64,000 bases of DNA from contig NZ_CH672427.1 of NCBI RefSeq assembly GCF_000153205.1, positions 3,030,596 to 3,094,595 of the forward strand. The letters run 5' to 3'. The stretch's first letter is position 1, and the number at the start of each line of letters is the position of its first letter. Positions 52,439-60,080 of the stretch are shown here, piece after piece. Origin of the DNA: Nitrococcus mobilis Nb-231 (GTDB lineage: Bacteria > Pseudomonadota > Gammaproteobacteria > Nitrococcales > Nitrococcaceae). The notes beneath the pieces were generated by a model that saw nothing but the letters and a program-made list of their open reading frames with translations, was not told the origin of the DNA and ran no database searches. Made by a program: the position numbers and the translations under genes.

Positions 52439-53515
52439 TTGATTCGAGGTTGTGTGCGGGTACGCTTCAACTCACAATCCGTACGGAGCACGAGGCCAGT
52501 GAACCGCAAAAGCAACGTTGTGCGCCAGCGGGCTGAGCGGGATTTGGCTCGCCTCCCGGAGGCCTCCCTCTTGGCGCTACCGCGCCCCCGAGTGGTCATT
52601 TCCGTCTCGAACCTCTCCAAGACCTACGCCTCCGGCTTCCATGCCCTAAAGGACATCAACCTGGAGATCCGTCGCGGCGAGATCTTTGCTCTGCTCGGCC
52701 CCAACGGGGCCGGCAAGACGACGTTGATCAGCATCATCTGCGGAATCATCAACCCCGGTGTAGGCACGGTGCTGGCGGACGGACACGATATCGTCACCGA
52801 GTACCGCGCGGCCCGGTTCAAAATCGGTCTCGTGCCGCAGGAGCTCACCACCGATGCGTTCGAGACCGTTTGGGACACCGTCAGCTTCAGCCGAAGGTTA
52901 TTCGGCCGGCGGGCGAATCCTGGTTACATCGAAAAAGTACTCAAGGATTTGTCGCTGTGGGATAAGAAGGACAGCAAGCTCATCACGCTCTCTGGCGGCA
53001 TGAAGCGCCGGGTGCTGATCGCCAAGGCGTTGTCCCACGAGCCGGAGATCCTGTTTCTCGACGAGCCGACGGCCGGCGTCGACGTCGACTTGCGCCGCGA
53101 GATGTGGCAACTGGTACGCGCACTGCGCGCAAGCGGCGTTACGATCGTTTTGACTACCCATTACATCGAAGAGGCCGAGGAGATGGCCGATCGAGTGGGA
53201 GTGATCAACCAGGGCGAGCTTATTCTGGTGGAAGATAAGGCCGAACTCATGCACAAGCTGGGTCGCAAGCGCCTGATATTGCATTTGGAGGGCTCGCTCG
53301 AATGTATCCCGAGCGCGCTCGCCGCCCACGCGCTCGAGCTCGCCGCCGGGGGCACTGAGCTCGTCTATACTTATGACCCGCATGATGAGCAAACCGACAT
53401 TACCGCTTTGCTCGGCGATCTTTACAAGGCAGACATTCGGTTCAAAGATTTGCGTACCAAGCAAAGCTCGCTAGAAGAAATCTTCGTTAGTTTGCTGAGA
53501 GAAGAGCGTCGATGA
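52439..53515 (+). CDS. ABC-2 type transporter ATPase
   Basis: Only the part from about residue 52 ([18 protein letters not shown]) matches the family; a GTG at 52592 may be the true start, since the upstream 51 codons are Arg-rich and begin with TTG. The ATPase has [17 protein letters not shown]-loop [36 protein letters not shown] and the H-loop in [13 protein letters not shown]-terminal regulatory domain of about 90 residues follows. It overlaps the permease gene by 4 bases. Pairs like this export polysaccharides, lipids or drugs. Confidence 0.88.
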   Translation: MIRGCVRVRFNSQSVRSTRPVNRKSNVVRQRAERDLARLPEASLLALPRPRVVISVSNLSKTYASGFHALKDINLEIRRGEIFALLGPNGAGKTTLISIICGIINPGVGTVLADGHDIVTEYRAARFKIGLVPQELTTDAFETVWDTVSFSRRLFGRRANPGYIEKVLKDLSLWDKKDSKLITLSGGMKRRVLIAKALSHEPEILFLDEPTAGVDVDLRREMWQLVRALRASGVTIVLTTHYIEEAEEMADRVGVINQGELILVEDKAELMHKLGRKRLILHLEGSLECIPSALAAHALELAAGGTELVYTYDPHDEQTDITALLGDLYKADIRFKDLRTKQSSLEEIFVSLLREERR

Positions 53516-54273
53516 ATCTTCATGCCGTGGGGGCGATTTATCGGTTCGAAATGGCGCGCGCGGCGCGCACTCTATTGCAGAGCATCGTTTCGCCGGTGAT
53601 TTCGACCTCGCTCTATTTTGTCGTCTTCGGCGCGGCGATCGGTTCACGCATTACCGAGATTGGGGGGGTCAGCTACGGTGCTTTCATCGTGCCGGGGTTG
53701 ATCATGTTGATGCTTTTGACCCAGAGTGTCTCCAACGCTGCCTTCGGGATTTTTTTTCCGAAATTCTCGGGGACGATCTACGAGATCCTATCGGCGCCCG
53801 TTTCCTATTTCGAAGTTGTGCTCGGTTACGTCGGGGCGGCGGCGACCAAATCGATCATTCTGGGCCTGATCATCCTGGCGACGGCGAGTCTGTTCGTGCC
53901 GTTCGGGATCGCTCATCCCGCGTGGATGCTCGTCTTTTTATTGCTTACGGCGGTGACGTTCAGCCTGCTCGGCTTCATCATCGGCATTTGGGCCGACAAT
54001 TTCGATAAGTTGCAACTCGTGCCGCTGTTGATTATCACGCCGCTGACGTTCCTCGGTGGCAGCTTTTACTCCGTCGACATGCTGCCGCCGTTTTGGCAGA
54101 CGGTTACTTTGTTCAACCCCGTGGTTTACCTCATCAGCGGCTTTCGATGGAGTTTTTACGACATCGCCGACGTAAGCGTGGGCGCGAGCCTCACCATGAT
54201 CACGGTGTTTCTGGGCCTATGCCTGGCCTTGGTGGGATGGATTTTTAAGACGGGCTATCGGCTCAAGGCGTAA
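53512..54273 (+). CDS. ABC-2 type transporter permease
   Basis: This 253-residue membrane protein has six predicted helices and a typical ABC-2 layout: [47 protein letters not shown], the [23 protein letters not shown] segment that couples to the ATPase, and [16 protein letters not shown] near the end. It matches the permease partner of the upstream ATPase and overlaps it by 4 bases (ATGA). The substrate is unknown. Confidence 0.9.
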   Translation: MNLHAVGAIYRFEMARAARTLLQSIVSPVISTSLYFVVFGAAIGSRITEIGGVSYGAFIVPGLIMLMLLTQSVSNAAFGIFFPKFSGTIYEILSAPVSYFEVVLGYVGAAATKSIILGLIILATASLFVPFGIAHPAWMLVFLLLTAVTFSLLGFIIGIWADNFDKLQLVPLLIITPLTFLGGSFYSVDMLPPFWQTVTLFNPVVYLISGFRWSFYDIADVSVGASLTMITVFLGLCLALVGWIFKTGYRLKA

Positions 54274-54333
54274 ACACCTCTTACAACCGGGGCTGCACTG
54301 ACGCAAAAACATCGTTTGAGAAACAGAGCAGCT

Positions 54334-54930
54334 CTACGCCCGTCTCAACCCCGCCGTTGCTGATAAACCCAAGCCGAAGAGGCCGACGACGAACAGGCCA
54401 AGGGCTGCGGGTTCAGGTATCGCCACCGCTGTAATCTGACCCCGAAGTTCGCCGCCAGGGAAAGACGGGGTGTGGATATTGATGTACAGCCCCTCGTTCA
54501 GGAGGCTGGGTAGCTCGTCGGCGAGCGTGGTGCCGGCGTTGCCTTCGCCGAGATCCCAGACACTGAAGATCGTGCCGGCCGCTGCATCGATCACCAGATC
54601 ATTGTTAAGATCGTTGTTAGGCGAGATAAAACCAAAGACCACGTCACCATTGGCCCCGGCGGGCGCGCGATGGATATGTGCCGCGCCGACATTGTCACCG
54701 TCGACCCCCGATGTCTGGTTGCCGTCTAAGTCCAAGTCGACTATTGAGATCAGTATCGCCAATTCGGTCTGGGTATCGTTCAGAGTCAGCTCGGCGGAAC
54801 CGCTGGCGAGGCTCGTAACGGGGGGTACTTCCTGGTCCCCCGAGAGATCGGCCTCGAAGACCATGACCGCCTGCGCCTGTAATGCGCTCCAGCTCAACAC
54901 CGACAGTAGAACCAGTAGGAATGCTTTCAT
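54334..54930 (-). CDS. CHRD-domain exported protein with PEP-CTERM sorting signal
   Basis: This 198-residue product has a signal peptide (MKAFLLVLLSVLSWSALQAQA). It is followed by a CHRD domain (FEADLSGDQEVPPVTSLASGSAELTL, NVGAAHIHRAPAGANGDVVFGF, LYINIHTPSFPGGELRGQI), and ends with IPEPAALGLFVVGLFGLGLSATAGLRRA. That end has the PEP motif, a hydrophobic helix and a basic tail of an exosortase substrate. A genome-encoded exosortase (EpsH-type) is therefore expected elsewhere. CHRD domains occur in chordin-like exported proteins of uncertain function. Confidence 0.9.
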   Translation of the reverse strand: MKAFLLVLLSVLSWSALQAQAVMVFEADLSGDQEVPPVTSLASGSAELTLNDTQTELAILISIVDLDLDGNQTSGVDGDNVGAAHIHRAPAGANGDVVFGFISPNNDLNNDLVIDAAAGTIFSVWDLGEGNAGTTLADELPSLLNEGLYINIHTPSFPGGELRGQITAVAIPEPAALGLFVVGLFGLGLSATAGLRRA

Positions 54931-55119
54931 GGCCGGCCTCTCCGTAACAGGTCGTTAGGCACTCCGGAAAATATGTGGCTTCCCTTTCTATAGTCGTTAT
55001 CCGTAAATAAGCCAGTCCGCTCATTGGATAATTACACTTCATTGCTCAGCGAGGTGGGGCTTTCGAGCGCTGGGTTGTCCGGCAGGGTTTTTAGCGAGCA
55101 GCGGTGTGGGTGTTGCGGC

Positions 55120-55794
55120 TCAGGGAAGGTCTGCTCCGCTCGCTTCGATAAGCGTTGCCTCGTCATTGCGTGGATTGCCGACCCGCGGCGAGACCGGGTA
55201 GGCGCGGATTTCTTCGATGGGCAGCGCGACCGTGGCTGTGCGTATCTCGCCACGCTCTGTGAACTCGGGATCCAGCCAAGCGCGCCAGCACGGTGCGCTG
55301 AGCACCACGGGCATGCGGGGGTGAACCTGGCGTGCGAGCCCACGCGCCGGCTCGGTGATGATCGCGGCGCGCTCGCCGGGTTCTTGCGCGCTCGGGGTCC
55401 ACAGCCCGGCCAACAGCAACAACCCGCCGTCGCGCCGAGTGAAGCGATAGGGTTGCTTGCGGCCGGCTTCCTCGCGCCACTCGTACCAGCCGTCGGCGGG
55501 GATAATGGCGCGGCGCTTGGCAAAGGCGCTGCGAAAGTAAGCCGAATCGGCGACCTTCTCCGCGCGGGCATTGATCGGGACCGGCGCTCCTTTCTTTTCC
55601 TCCGCGTAGGGCGGTTTGAACCCCCAATGCGCCCAGGCCGCTACCGGCCGGCCATCCACGCCGGCATGGATCGTCAGGATGTTCTGGCTCGGGGCGATAT
55701 TGTAACGGGGCGGCCAATCATCGGCTTCGGCCTCGATGCCGAAAAATCGAAGTATCTCTTGGGCATTGCGGGAGAGATCATAGCGACCGCACAT
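55120..55794 (-). CDS. yedK: SRAP/HMCES-type abasic-site-binding protein (YedK family)
   Basis: The start is placed at ATG 55794 so that Cys2 (MCGRYD) becomes the N-terminal residue that crosslinks abasic DNA; the in-frame GTG at 55803 would bury it. The 224-residue product carries the SRAP markers RYNIAPSQ, NARAEKV (Asn/Glu), RAIIPADGWYEW and HPRMPVVL (active-site His). It protects abasic sites in single-stranded DNA through a thiazolidine crosslink. It stands alone between the PEP-CTERM gene and the type I R-M locus. Confidence 0.92.
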   Translation of the reverse strand: MCGRYDLSRNAQEILRFFGIEAEADDWPPRYNIAPSQNILTIHAGVDGRPVAAWAHWGFKPPYAEEKKGAPVPINARAEKVADSAYFRSAFAKRRAIIPADGWYEWREEAGRKQPYRFTRRDGGLLLLAGLWTPSAQEPGERAAIITEPARGLARQVHPRMPVVLSAPCWRAWLDPEFTERGEIRTATVALPIEEIRAYPVSPRVGNPRNDEATLIEASGADLP

Positions 55795-56106
55795 GGCATT
55801 CACCGATACGCACTAGAAAAGTGAGCAGTAGTGAGCAGTAGTGAGCTGTAAATAGCTCTGTCGGGCACCACCACTGACGAGCGGTCAGTTTTACACCAAT
55901 GCGAGATCGAATCGCGATTATTCACCCGCAATGCATCCAACGCATCGCCCAGTGCGCGCCTGCGCGATGAAATGCGCGGCGATGGTACCTCGCCGGCGCC
56001 GCGGTAGAGGTCGCGTGGCCGTCTTGGCATGTGCTTGCCCTCATTGATCGAGTTGGCCGACCTGGTGTCAAGAAAACAGGGTCTGCTCCCCTGCTATTAT
56101 TAATTA
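55795..56106. other. Intergenic region with a 10-base tandem repeat
   Basis: GTGAGCAGTA is repeated at 55821-55830 and 55831-55840, with a near copy (GTGAGCTGTA) at 55841-55850, just upstream of yedK. No gene is supported in the rest of the 312 bases, which should contain the 3' flank of hsdM. Confidence 0.5.
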
Positions 56107-57552
56107 TCATTCTCGTTCTTCCGCCCCGAGCTCCGTCGCAACGGCGGCGAATTGCTCCAGCGCCGCCTCAAGATTTTCCACGATTTCAGCGGCGATCACA
56201 TCCGGCGCGGCGAGGCTGTCAAGGTCCTCTAGGGAATCGTCCTTCAGCCAGAAGATATCGAGGTTCAGCTTGTCGCGCTGGGCGAGCTCCTCGTAGGTGA
56301 AGCGGCGGAACCGTTCGGTTTCCTGGCGCGCCTGATAGCAGCGGACGAAGTCTTCCAGATCGGCATTCGTCAGCCGCTTGGTCTTTTGCGTCTTGTGGAC
56401 GTTCGTCCGGTAGTCGTAGACCCAAAGCGCTTTCGTCTGTACTTCGCGTGAGGCGGGTCGCTTGTCGAAGAACAGCACGTTCGCCTTGACGCCCGGGCTG
56501 TACCAGATGCCCGTGGGCAGGCGCAGGAGCGTGTGGAAGTTGAACCCCTGCAGCAGCCGCTTACGAATGCCTTCTCCGGCCCGTCCGGCCTCGAAGAGCA
56601 CGTTGTCCGGCAGCACGACCCCCGCACGGCCGTTCGCCTCCAGGATCGTCATGATGTGCTGAAGGAAGTTGAACTGTTTGTTGGTCGTGGTGAATTTGAA
56701 GTCCTCGCGTTCGTAGTGCTCGCGTTCCGTCGTGACCGAACCGTCCTCGCCCACCACCTTGTAGCTGGACTTCTTGCCGAAGGGCGGGTTCGTCAGGACC
56801 ACCTTGAACCGCTCGCCGCCGTCCGAGGCCAGCGCGTCCCCTTGCTCCACTGGGCTGCTGTCGTTCCCGATGCCGTGCAAATAGAGGTTCATGGCGCAAA
56901 GCCTCACAACCTCGTCGACGATATCAAGCCCGTGGAACGCTGTATGACGCAAGGCGCGCAGCTTCTCGCGGTCTTGGGTCTGGGTCTTCAGGTGGTCATA
57001 GGCGGCCAGCAGGAAGCCGCCGGTGCCGCAGGCGGGATCGCAGACGGTCTCGCCGATCTTCGGATCGACGCATTTCACGATGGCTTCGATCACCGGTCGC
57101 GGGGTGAAGTACTGCCCGGCGCCGGACTTCACTTCCGCGGCGTTGCGTTCCAGCAGCCCCTCATAGATCTCGCCCTTTACGTCGACCTTCAGCTCGATCC
57201 ACGGGCCTTCCTTGTCGATCAGGCTCACCACCCGCTTCAGCTTGGCGGGGTCGGAGAGCTTGTTCTGGGCCTTGCGGAAAATGGTGCCGATCAGCCCGTC
57301 CTCGCGGCCGAGCTGCTCCAGCGTATGGCGATACTGCAGCTCCAGCTCATCGCCGTCCTTGTTCGCCAGTTGCGCCCAGCTCCATAGCGGCGGGATGGCC
57401 GAGGTCTCGCCCAGCAGGTCTTCGCGTTCCTGGTCCATCTTCAGGAACAGCAGGTAGGTGATCTGCTCGATGTAGTCGCCGTAGGAAATACCCTGATCGC
57501 GCAGCACATGGGCATAGTTCCAGACCTTGGCGACGAGTTGTTCGTTACTCAT
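56107..57552 (-). CDS. hsdM: Type I restriction-modification DNA methyltransferase subunit
   Basis: This 481-residue N6-adenine methyltransferase has an N-terminal HsdM helical domain (NEQLVAKVWNYAHVLRDQGISYGDYIEQI). The SAM-binding motif DPACGTGGFLLAAYDHL and catalytic LTNPPFGKKSSY (NPPF) follow. The C-terminal coiled helix (AAEIVENLEAALEQFAAVATELG) is typical of HsdS-binding tails. It is the last gene of the hsd locus, separated from hsdS by a REP-RAYT-REP element and gene stumps. It begins 12 bases after the stop of one stump. Confidence 0.92.
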   Translation of the reverse strand: MSNEQLVAKVWNYAHVLRDQGISYGDYIEQITYLLFLKMDQEREDLLGETSAIPPLWSWAQLANKDGDELELQYRHTLEQLGREDGLIGTIFRKAQNKLSDPAKLKRVVSLIDKEGPWIELKVDVKGEIYEGLLERNAAEVKSGAGQYFTPRPVIEAIVKCVDPKIGETVCDPACGTGGFLLAAYDHLKTQTQDREKLRALRHTAFHGLDIVDEVVRLCAMNLYLHGIGNDSSPVEQGDALASDGGERFKVVLTNPPFGKKSSYKVVGEDGSVTTEREHYEREDFKFTTTNKQFNFLQHIMTILEANGRAGVVLPDNVLFEAGRAGEGIRKRLLQGFNFHTLLRLPTGIWYSPGVKANVLFFDKRPASREVQTKALWVYDYRTNVHKTQKTKRLTNADLEDFVRCYQARQETERFRRFTYEELAQRDKLNLDIFWLKDDSLEDLDSLAAPDVIAAEIVENLEAALEQFAAVATELGAEERE

Positions 57553-57564
57553 GTGGCAGAGTCT

Positions 57565-57664
57565 TCATTGATTGTGTGCCGGGTCGGCCGCCTCGGCAAT
57601 CAGGTTCATCGTCAGGCGTACCATCAGATCCTTGGCCTTGGGGTCGCTTTCGGCGATCAGTGCC
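57565..57664 (-). pseudogene. C-terminal stump of an unidentified gene of the hsd operon
   Basis: The minus frame reads ALIAESDPKAKDLMVRLTMN, then LIAEAADPAHNQ-stop, ending 12 bases before the hsdM start. It is cut on its 5' side exactly at the REP palindrome. It could be the tail of the RhuM-like gene that begins on the other side of the element, but it does not match the RhuM C-terminus I know, so extra sequence may have been lost. Confidence 0.45.
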
Positions 57665-57696
57665 GTAGGGCGGATAAGCAAAGCGCATCCGCCAAA
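57665..57696. repeat. REP palindrome, left
   Basis: GTAGGGCGGATAAGC and GCATCCGCC form an imperfect stem, starting with the GTAG tetranucleotide that RAYT enzymes recognise. It is the inverted partner of 58266-58297. Confidence 0.75.
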
Positions 57697-57710
57697 CATC
57701 GCCGGACGAT

Positions 57711-58229
57711 TCACTCCCATTCGACTCCGGCGATATGGCTCGGCTCACTTTTCCCCCAATCCGCCTCATACCATCCGCGCTCCGCGCACCGTGCGAAGCT
57801 CGACCACCGCCAGTCACGCGGGCGCCGGACCAGCCCGTGTTTCACCGGATTGTAATGGACATAATCCATATGGAGTCGCCAGTCGCGATCGTCGCGGATG
57901 GTGTGCTCCCAGAACCGGCGCTGCCACAGGGCACGTTCCCCGCGTTCGTCGGAGTGCGGGGTGATGGCACGCGAGGTCAGCTTCTTGATCTCTCGCCAAC
58001 GGCCGGAATAGTCGGCGTCGTTCTCCGGGAGGCGCCAGATGCAATGCAGGTGATCGGGCAGAACGACGACCGCCTCAACGGCGAAGGGCCGCCTTTCGCG
58101 CACTGTTCGGAACGCGCGGCGCAGGGCCTCGATGTTTCGATCGCTCGTGAACACCGGCCTGCGTTCGCGCGTCACCGCGGTGAAAAAGTATGTGCCGCCC
58201 GGGATCTTCACGCGGCGGTAGTTGCTCAT
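57711..58229 (-). CDS. REP-associated tyrosine transposase (RAYT, Y1/HUH family)
   Basis: This 172-residue single-strand DNA transposase has the HUH motif in VLPDHLHCIWRLP (two His around a hydrophobic residue) and the catalytic tyrosine in DYVHYNPVKHGLV. It starts YRRVKIPGGTYFFTAVT, as in TnpA-REP. The C-terminal RDWRWSSFARC segment is typical of the family. RAYTs cut and join at REP hairpins and are thought to spread REPs. The gene is intact and flanked by its REPs, so it may still act. Confidence 0.9.
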   Translation of the reverse strand: MSNYRRVKIPGGTYFFTAVTRERRPVFTSDRNIEALRRAFRTVRERRPFAVEAVVVLPDHLHCIWRLPENDADYSGRWREIKKLTSRAITPHSDERGERALWQRRFWEHTIRDDRDWRLHMDYVHYNPVKHGLVRRPRDWRWSSFARCAERGWYEADWGKSEPSHIAGVEWE

Positions 58230-58265
58230 GCCAGCAAAGCCGCTTCTTGTGCTTCGGGTTCGGCA

Positions 58266-58297
58266 TTTGGCGGATGCGCTGCGCTTATCCGCCCTAC
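58266..58297. repeat. REP palindrome, right
   Basis: Inverted copy of 57665-57696, ending GCCCTAC. It interrupts the RhuM-like reading frame: after TATAKDFL the sequence continues into the palindrome. Confidence 0.75.
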
Positions 58298-58492
58298 GAC
58301 TAAGAAATCTTTAGCAGTTGCCGTCTCCGACAGTTCGTCCTCTTCGTAGATATTCCGGAGGTGCATGAGAACGTTTTCCGGCGTAGTGCCGAACAGCTCC
58401 CCCAACTGCCGCTGAGTGAGCCACAGGGTCTCGCCCTCCAGCCGGACTTCCACCGGCTGGCCATCGCTCTCGAAGATGCCGATCTCGCTCAT
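58298..58492 (-). pseudogene. RhuM-family protein N-terminal stump
   Basis: ATG 58492 starts MSEIGIFESDGQPVEVRLEG, then ETLWLTQRQLGELFGTTPENVLMHLRNIYEEDEL and SETATAKDFL. This is the N-terminal domain of RhuM/virulence-associated proteins often encoded with type I R-M genes. The frame then enters the REP palindrome and ends 20-odd codons later at 58226, so about 80% of the protein is lost. Upstream, 58493-58589 holds no clear gene. Confidence 0.75.
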
Positions 58493-58589
58493 GGGGACGA
58501 TGCCCTTTTCGCCATCGTCCCTTCACCCAATCGACGGGCTGGCCGGACAACAGGCCGGGTCGGAGGCCCGAAACAGAACTTCCGGTTGA

Positions 58590-60080
58590 TCATGCCGTGG
58601 CCTTCCTGCGGGTTTTCCCTTTCGGCGCGGCCTGGCGGGCGGCGCGGATACGGGCCAGTAGCTCGGCGGCGGGCTCGTCGCTCGGGTTCTGGGGGACCAA
58701 GCGGCCCGTGAATGCATCCTTTAGTATGGATTGGCGCAGGGCGGCGGAGCGGGTGAGTTCGGTTTTGCACCACTCAGCCACCGTTGCAACTTCGATCAGC
58801 TTTTCTTCCAGACGGCCCACGATCTCTCGTTGTTCGTCAGCACTCGGGAGCGCTATCGGGAAGCCCGAAATCGCCGTCAAACTGATCGAGGCGAGGTTCA
58901 CAGATTGTTTCCCTTTTTGCATGAAGAAACCTTGCCCAAAGGCATTTGCGTAATAGGAAACAAACCTGGACGATATCTCAGGAATAACGGGTCTTGCTCT
59001 GAAAACGTGATTCTGATGAATGCATGGTGCGATTTGGCCGTCCCAGACCCAGCCACGGCCCAGTTTGTCGCGGTCACCCCCTTCATTCAAAAGTATGTCT
59101 CCAGCCTTGAGTAAAGTCTGTTCAGCCTTATCGCGGTTGACCGTAATTTCCTTAATTTCTGTAAGATCGATGTGGCCATTTTGGACATTCGCGACACGTA
59201 GATAGGGTACCGTCACGGGATTTTTGGATTCGCGTTTCTTGTCTACGGTTACACCACCCTTGATATGAGTCAGTTGAGCGAGACTTGCCCATACCCAGCC
59301 GTCAGGGAGATCCGGCAGCCCTGAGGTGCTGGGCGCGATGGGTTCCTTGTATTTCCCCCGGCCTTCCCAGCTTTCGCGGCGGGTTTGCAGGATGCGGGCG
59401 AGCAGGTCGCGGCCATGTTCGAGGCGATGGGCGTTTTCCGCGCGCCAGTCGGCGGTGAGCTGGCCGGTGACGGCGGCCTTCAGCACCGACTGGCGATAGC
59501 GTGACAGGAGCTTCTGCACGTCGCGCAGCGCCTCTTCGCCCTTGTCCAGTCGGGAGAACAGCGTCTCGATCTTCTCGACGATGCGGCGTTGTTCGTTGGC
59601 AGGGGGAAGAGGAAAATCTACATGAAGGATGTGGTCGCGCTTCAGGTTATTAATGTTTGATCCCTTGGCGTCTCCAGAAACACATTCTCTATAGGTTCGC
59701 GTTTGAAAGAACCAGCCGAAGAAATGGCAATCTATTTCAGATGTTGGTCTTAGTGCGCCGCAAAAGGATCCAAATGTCTCCCCTTTGACTTTACGTAACT
59801 GCGCGGCCTTGCCCACAAGGCCAATACTGCCGCTGGACATCGCAATTAGAACATCGCTCTCTTTAAGCCACTGCTCATTGGATATCCGCGCTTCCCGGAC
59901 ATAGACCAAGTCCTCATGGTTGATTCGGCCATTAATATTGTTTGCGCGGAGAAGCGGCGCAAAACCCGGTTGAGATTCTTTGCTTGCCTCCGATTTTTTG
60001 TAAGTCACCCCCCTTATCAGTTGCGCCAACTCTGTGACGCGGCAACGTGCCCAGTTTTCTGGCAGTGCTCGGTTCTCCAT
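58590..60080 (-). CDS. hsdS: Type I restriction-modification specificity subunit
   Basis: The roughly 496-residue protein consists of two target-recognition domains and two conserved helical spacers. The first half has LPENWARCRVTELAQLIRGVTYKKSE and, at its end, PLPPANEQRRIVEKIETLFSRLDKGEEAL. The second begins LPDGWVWASLAQLTHIKGGVT and ends ALPSADEQREIVGRLEEKL. It determines the bipartite DNA target shared by methylase and nuclease. The start is set at ATG 60080, overlapping the hsdR stop (TGATG). The target sequence cannot be predicted by reading. Confidence 0.92.
   Translation of the reverse strand: MENRALPENWARCRVTELAQLIRGVTYKKSEASKESQPGFAPLLRANNINGRINHEDLVYVREARISNEQWLKESDVLIAMSSGSIGLVGKAAQLRKVKGETFGSFCGALRPTSEIDCHFFGWFFQTRTYRECVSGDAKGSNINNLKRDHILHVDFPLPPANEQRRIVEKIETLFSRLDKGEEALRDVQKLLSRYRQSVLKAAVTGQLTADWRAENAHRLEHGRDLLARILQTRRESWEGRGKYKEPIAPSTSGLPDLPDGWVWASLAQLTHIKGGVTVDKKRESKNPVTVPYLRVANVQNGHIDLTEIKEITVNRDKAEQTLLKAGDILLNEGGDRDKLGRGWVWDGQIAPCIHQNHVFRARPVIPEISSRFVSYYANAFGQGFFMQKGKQSVNLASISLTAISGFPIALPSADEQREIVGRLEEKLIEVATVAEWCKTELTRSAALRQSILKDAFTGRLVPQNPSDEPAAELLARIRAARQAAPKGKTRRKATA

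Larger units (their letters stand above)
57665..58297 (-). mobile_element. REP - RAYT - REP unit inserted in the hsd locus
   Basis: A 32-base palindromic repeat at 57665-57696 (GTAGGGCGGATAAGC...) and its inverted copy at 58266-58297 (28 to 30 of 32 bases complementary by eye) bracket a RAYT transposase gene. The whole unit spans about 630 bases and lies between two gene stumps on the strand of the hsd genes. This is the composition of a REP-associated transposon-like unit, captured within an operon. Confidence 0.8.

Noticed and set aside
55821-55850. Three 10-base repeats upstream of yedK considered as a CRISPR or iteron array
   Set aside because: No spacers, only three adjacent units, the last imperfect. 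Treated as a simple tandem repeat.
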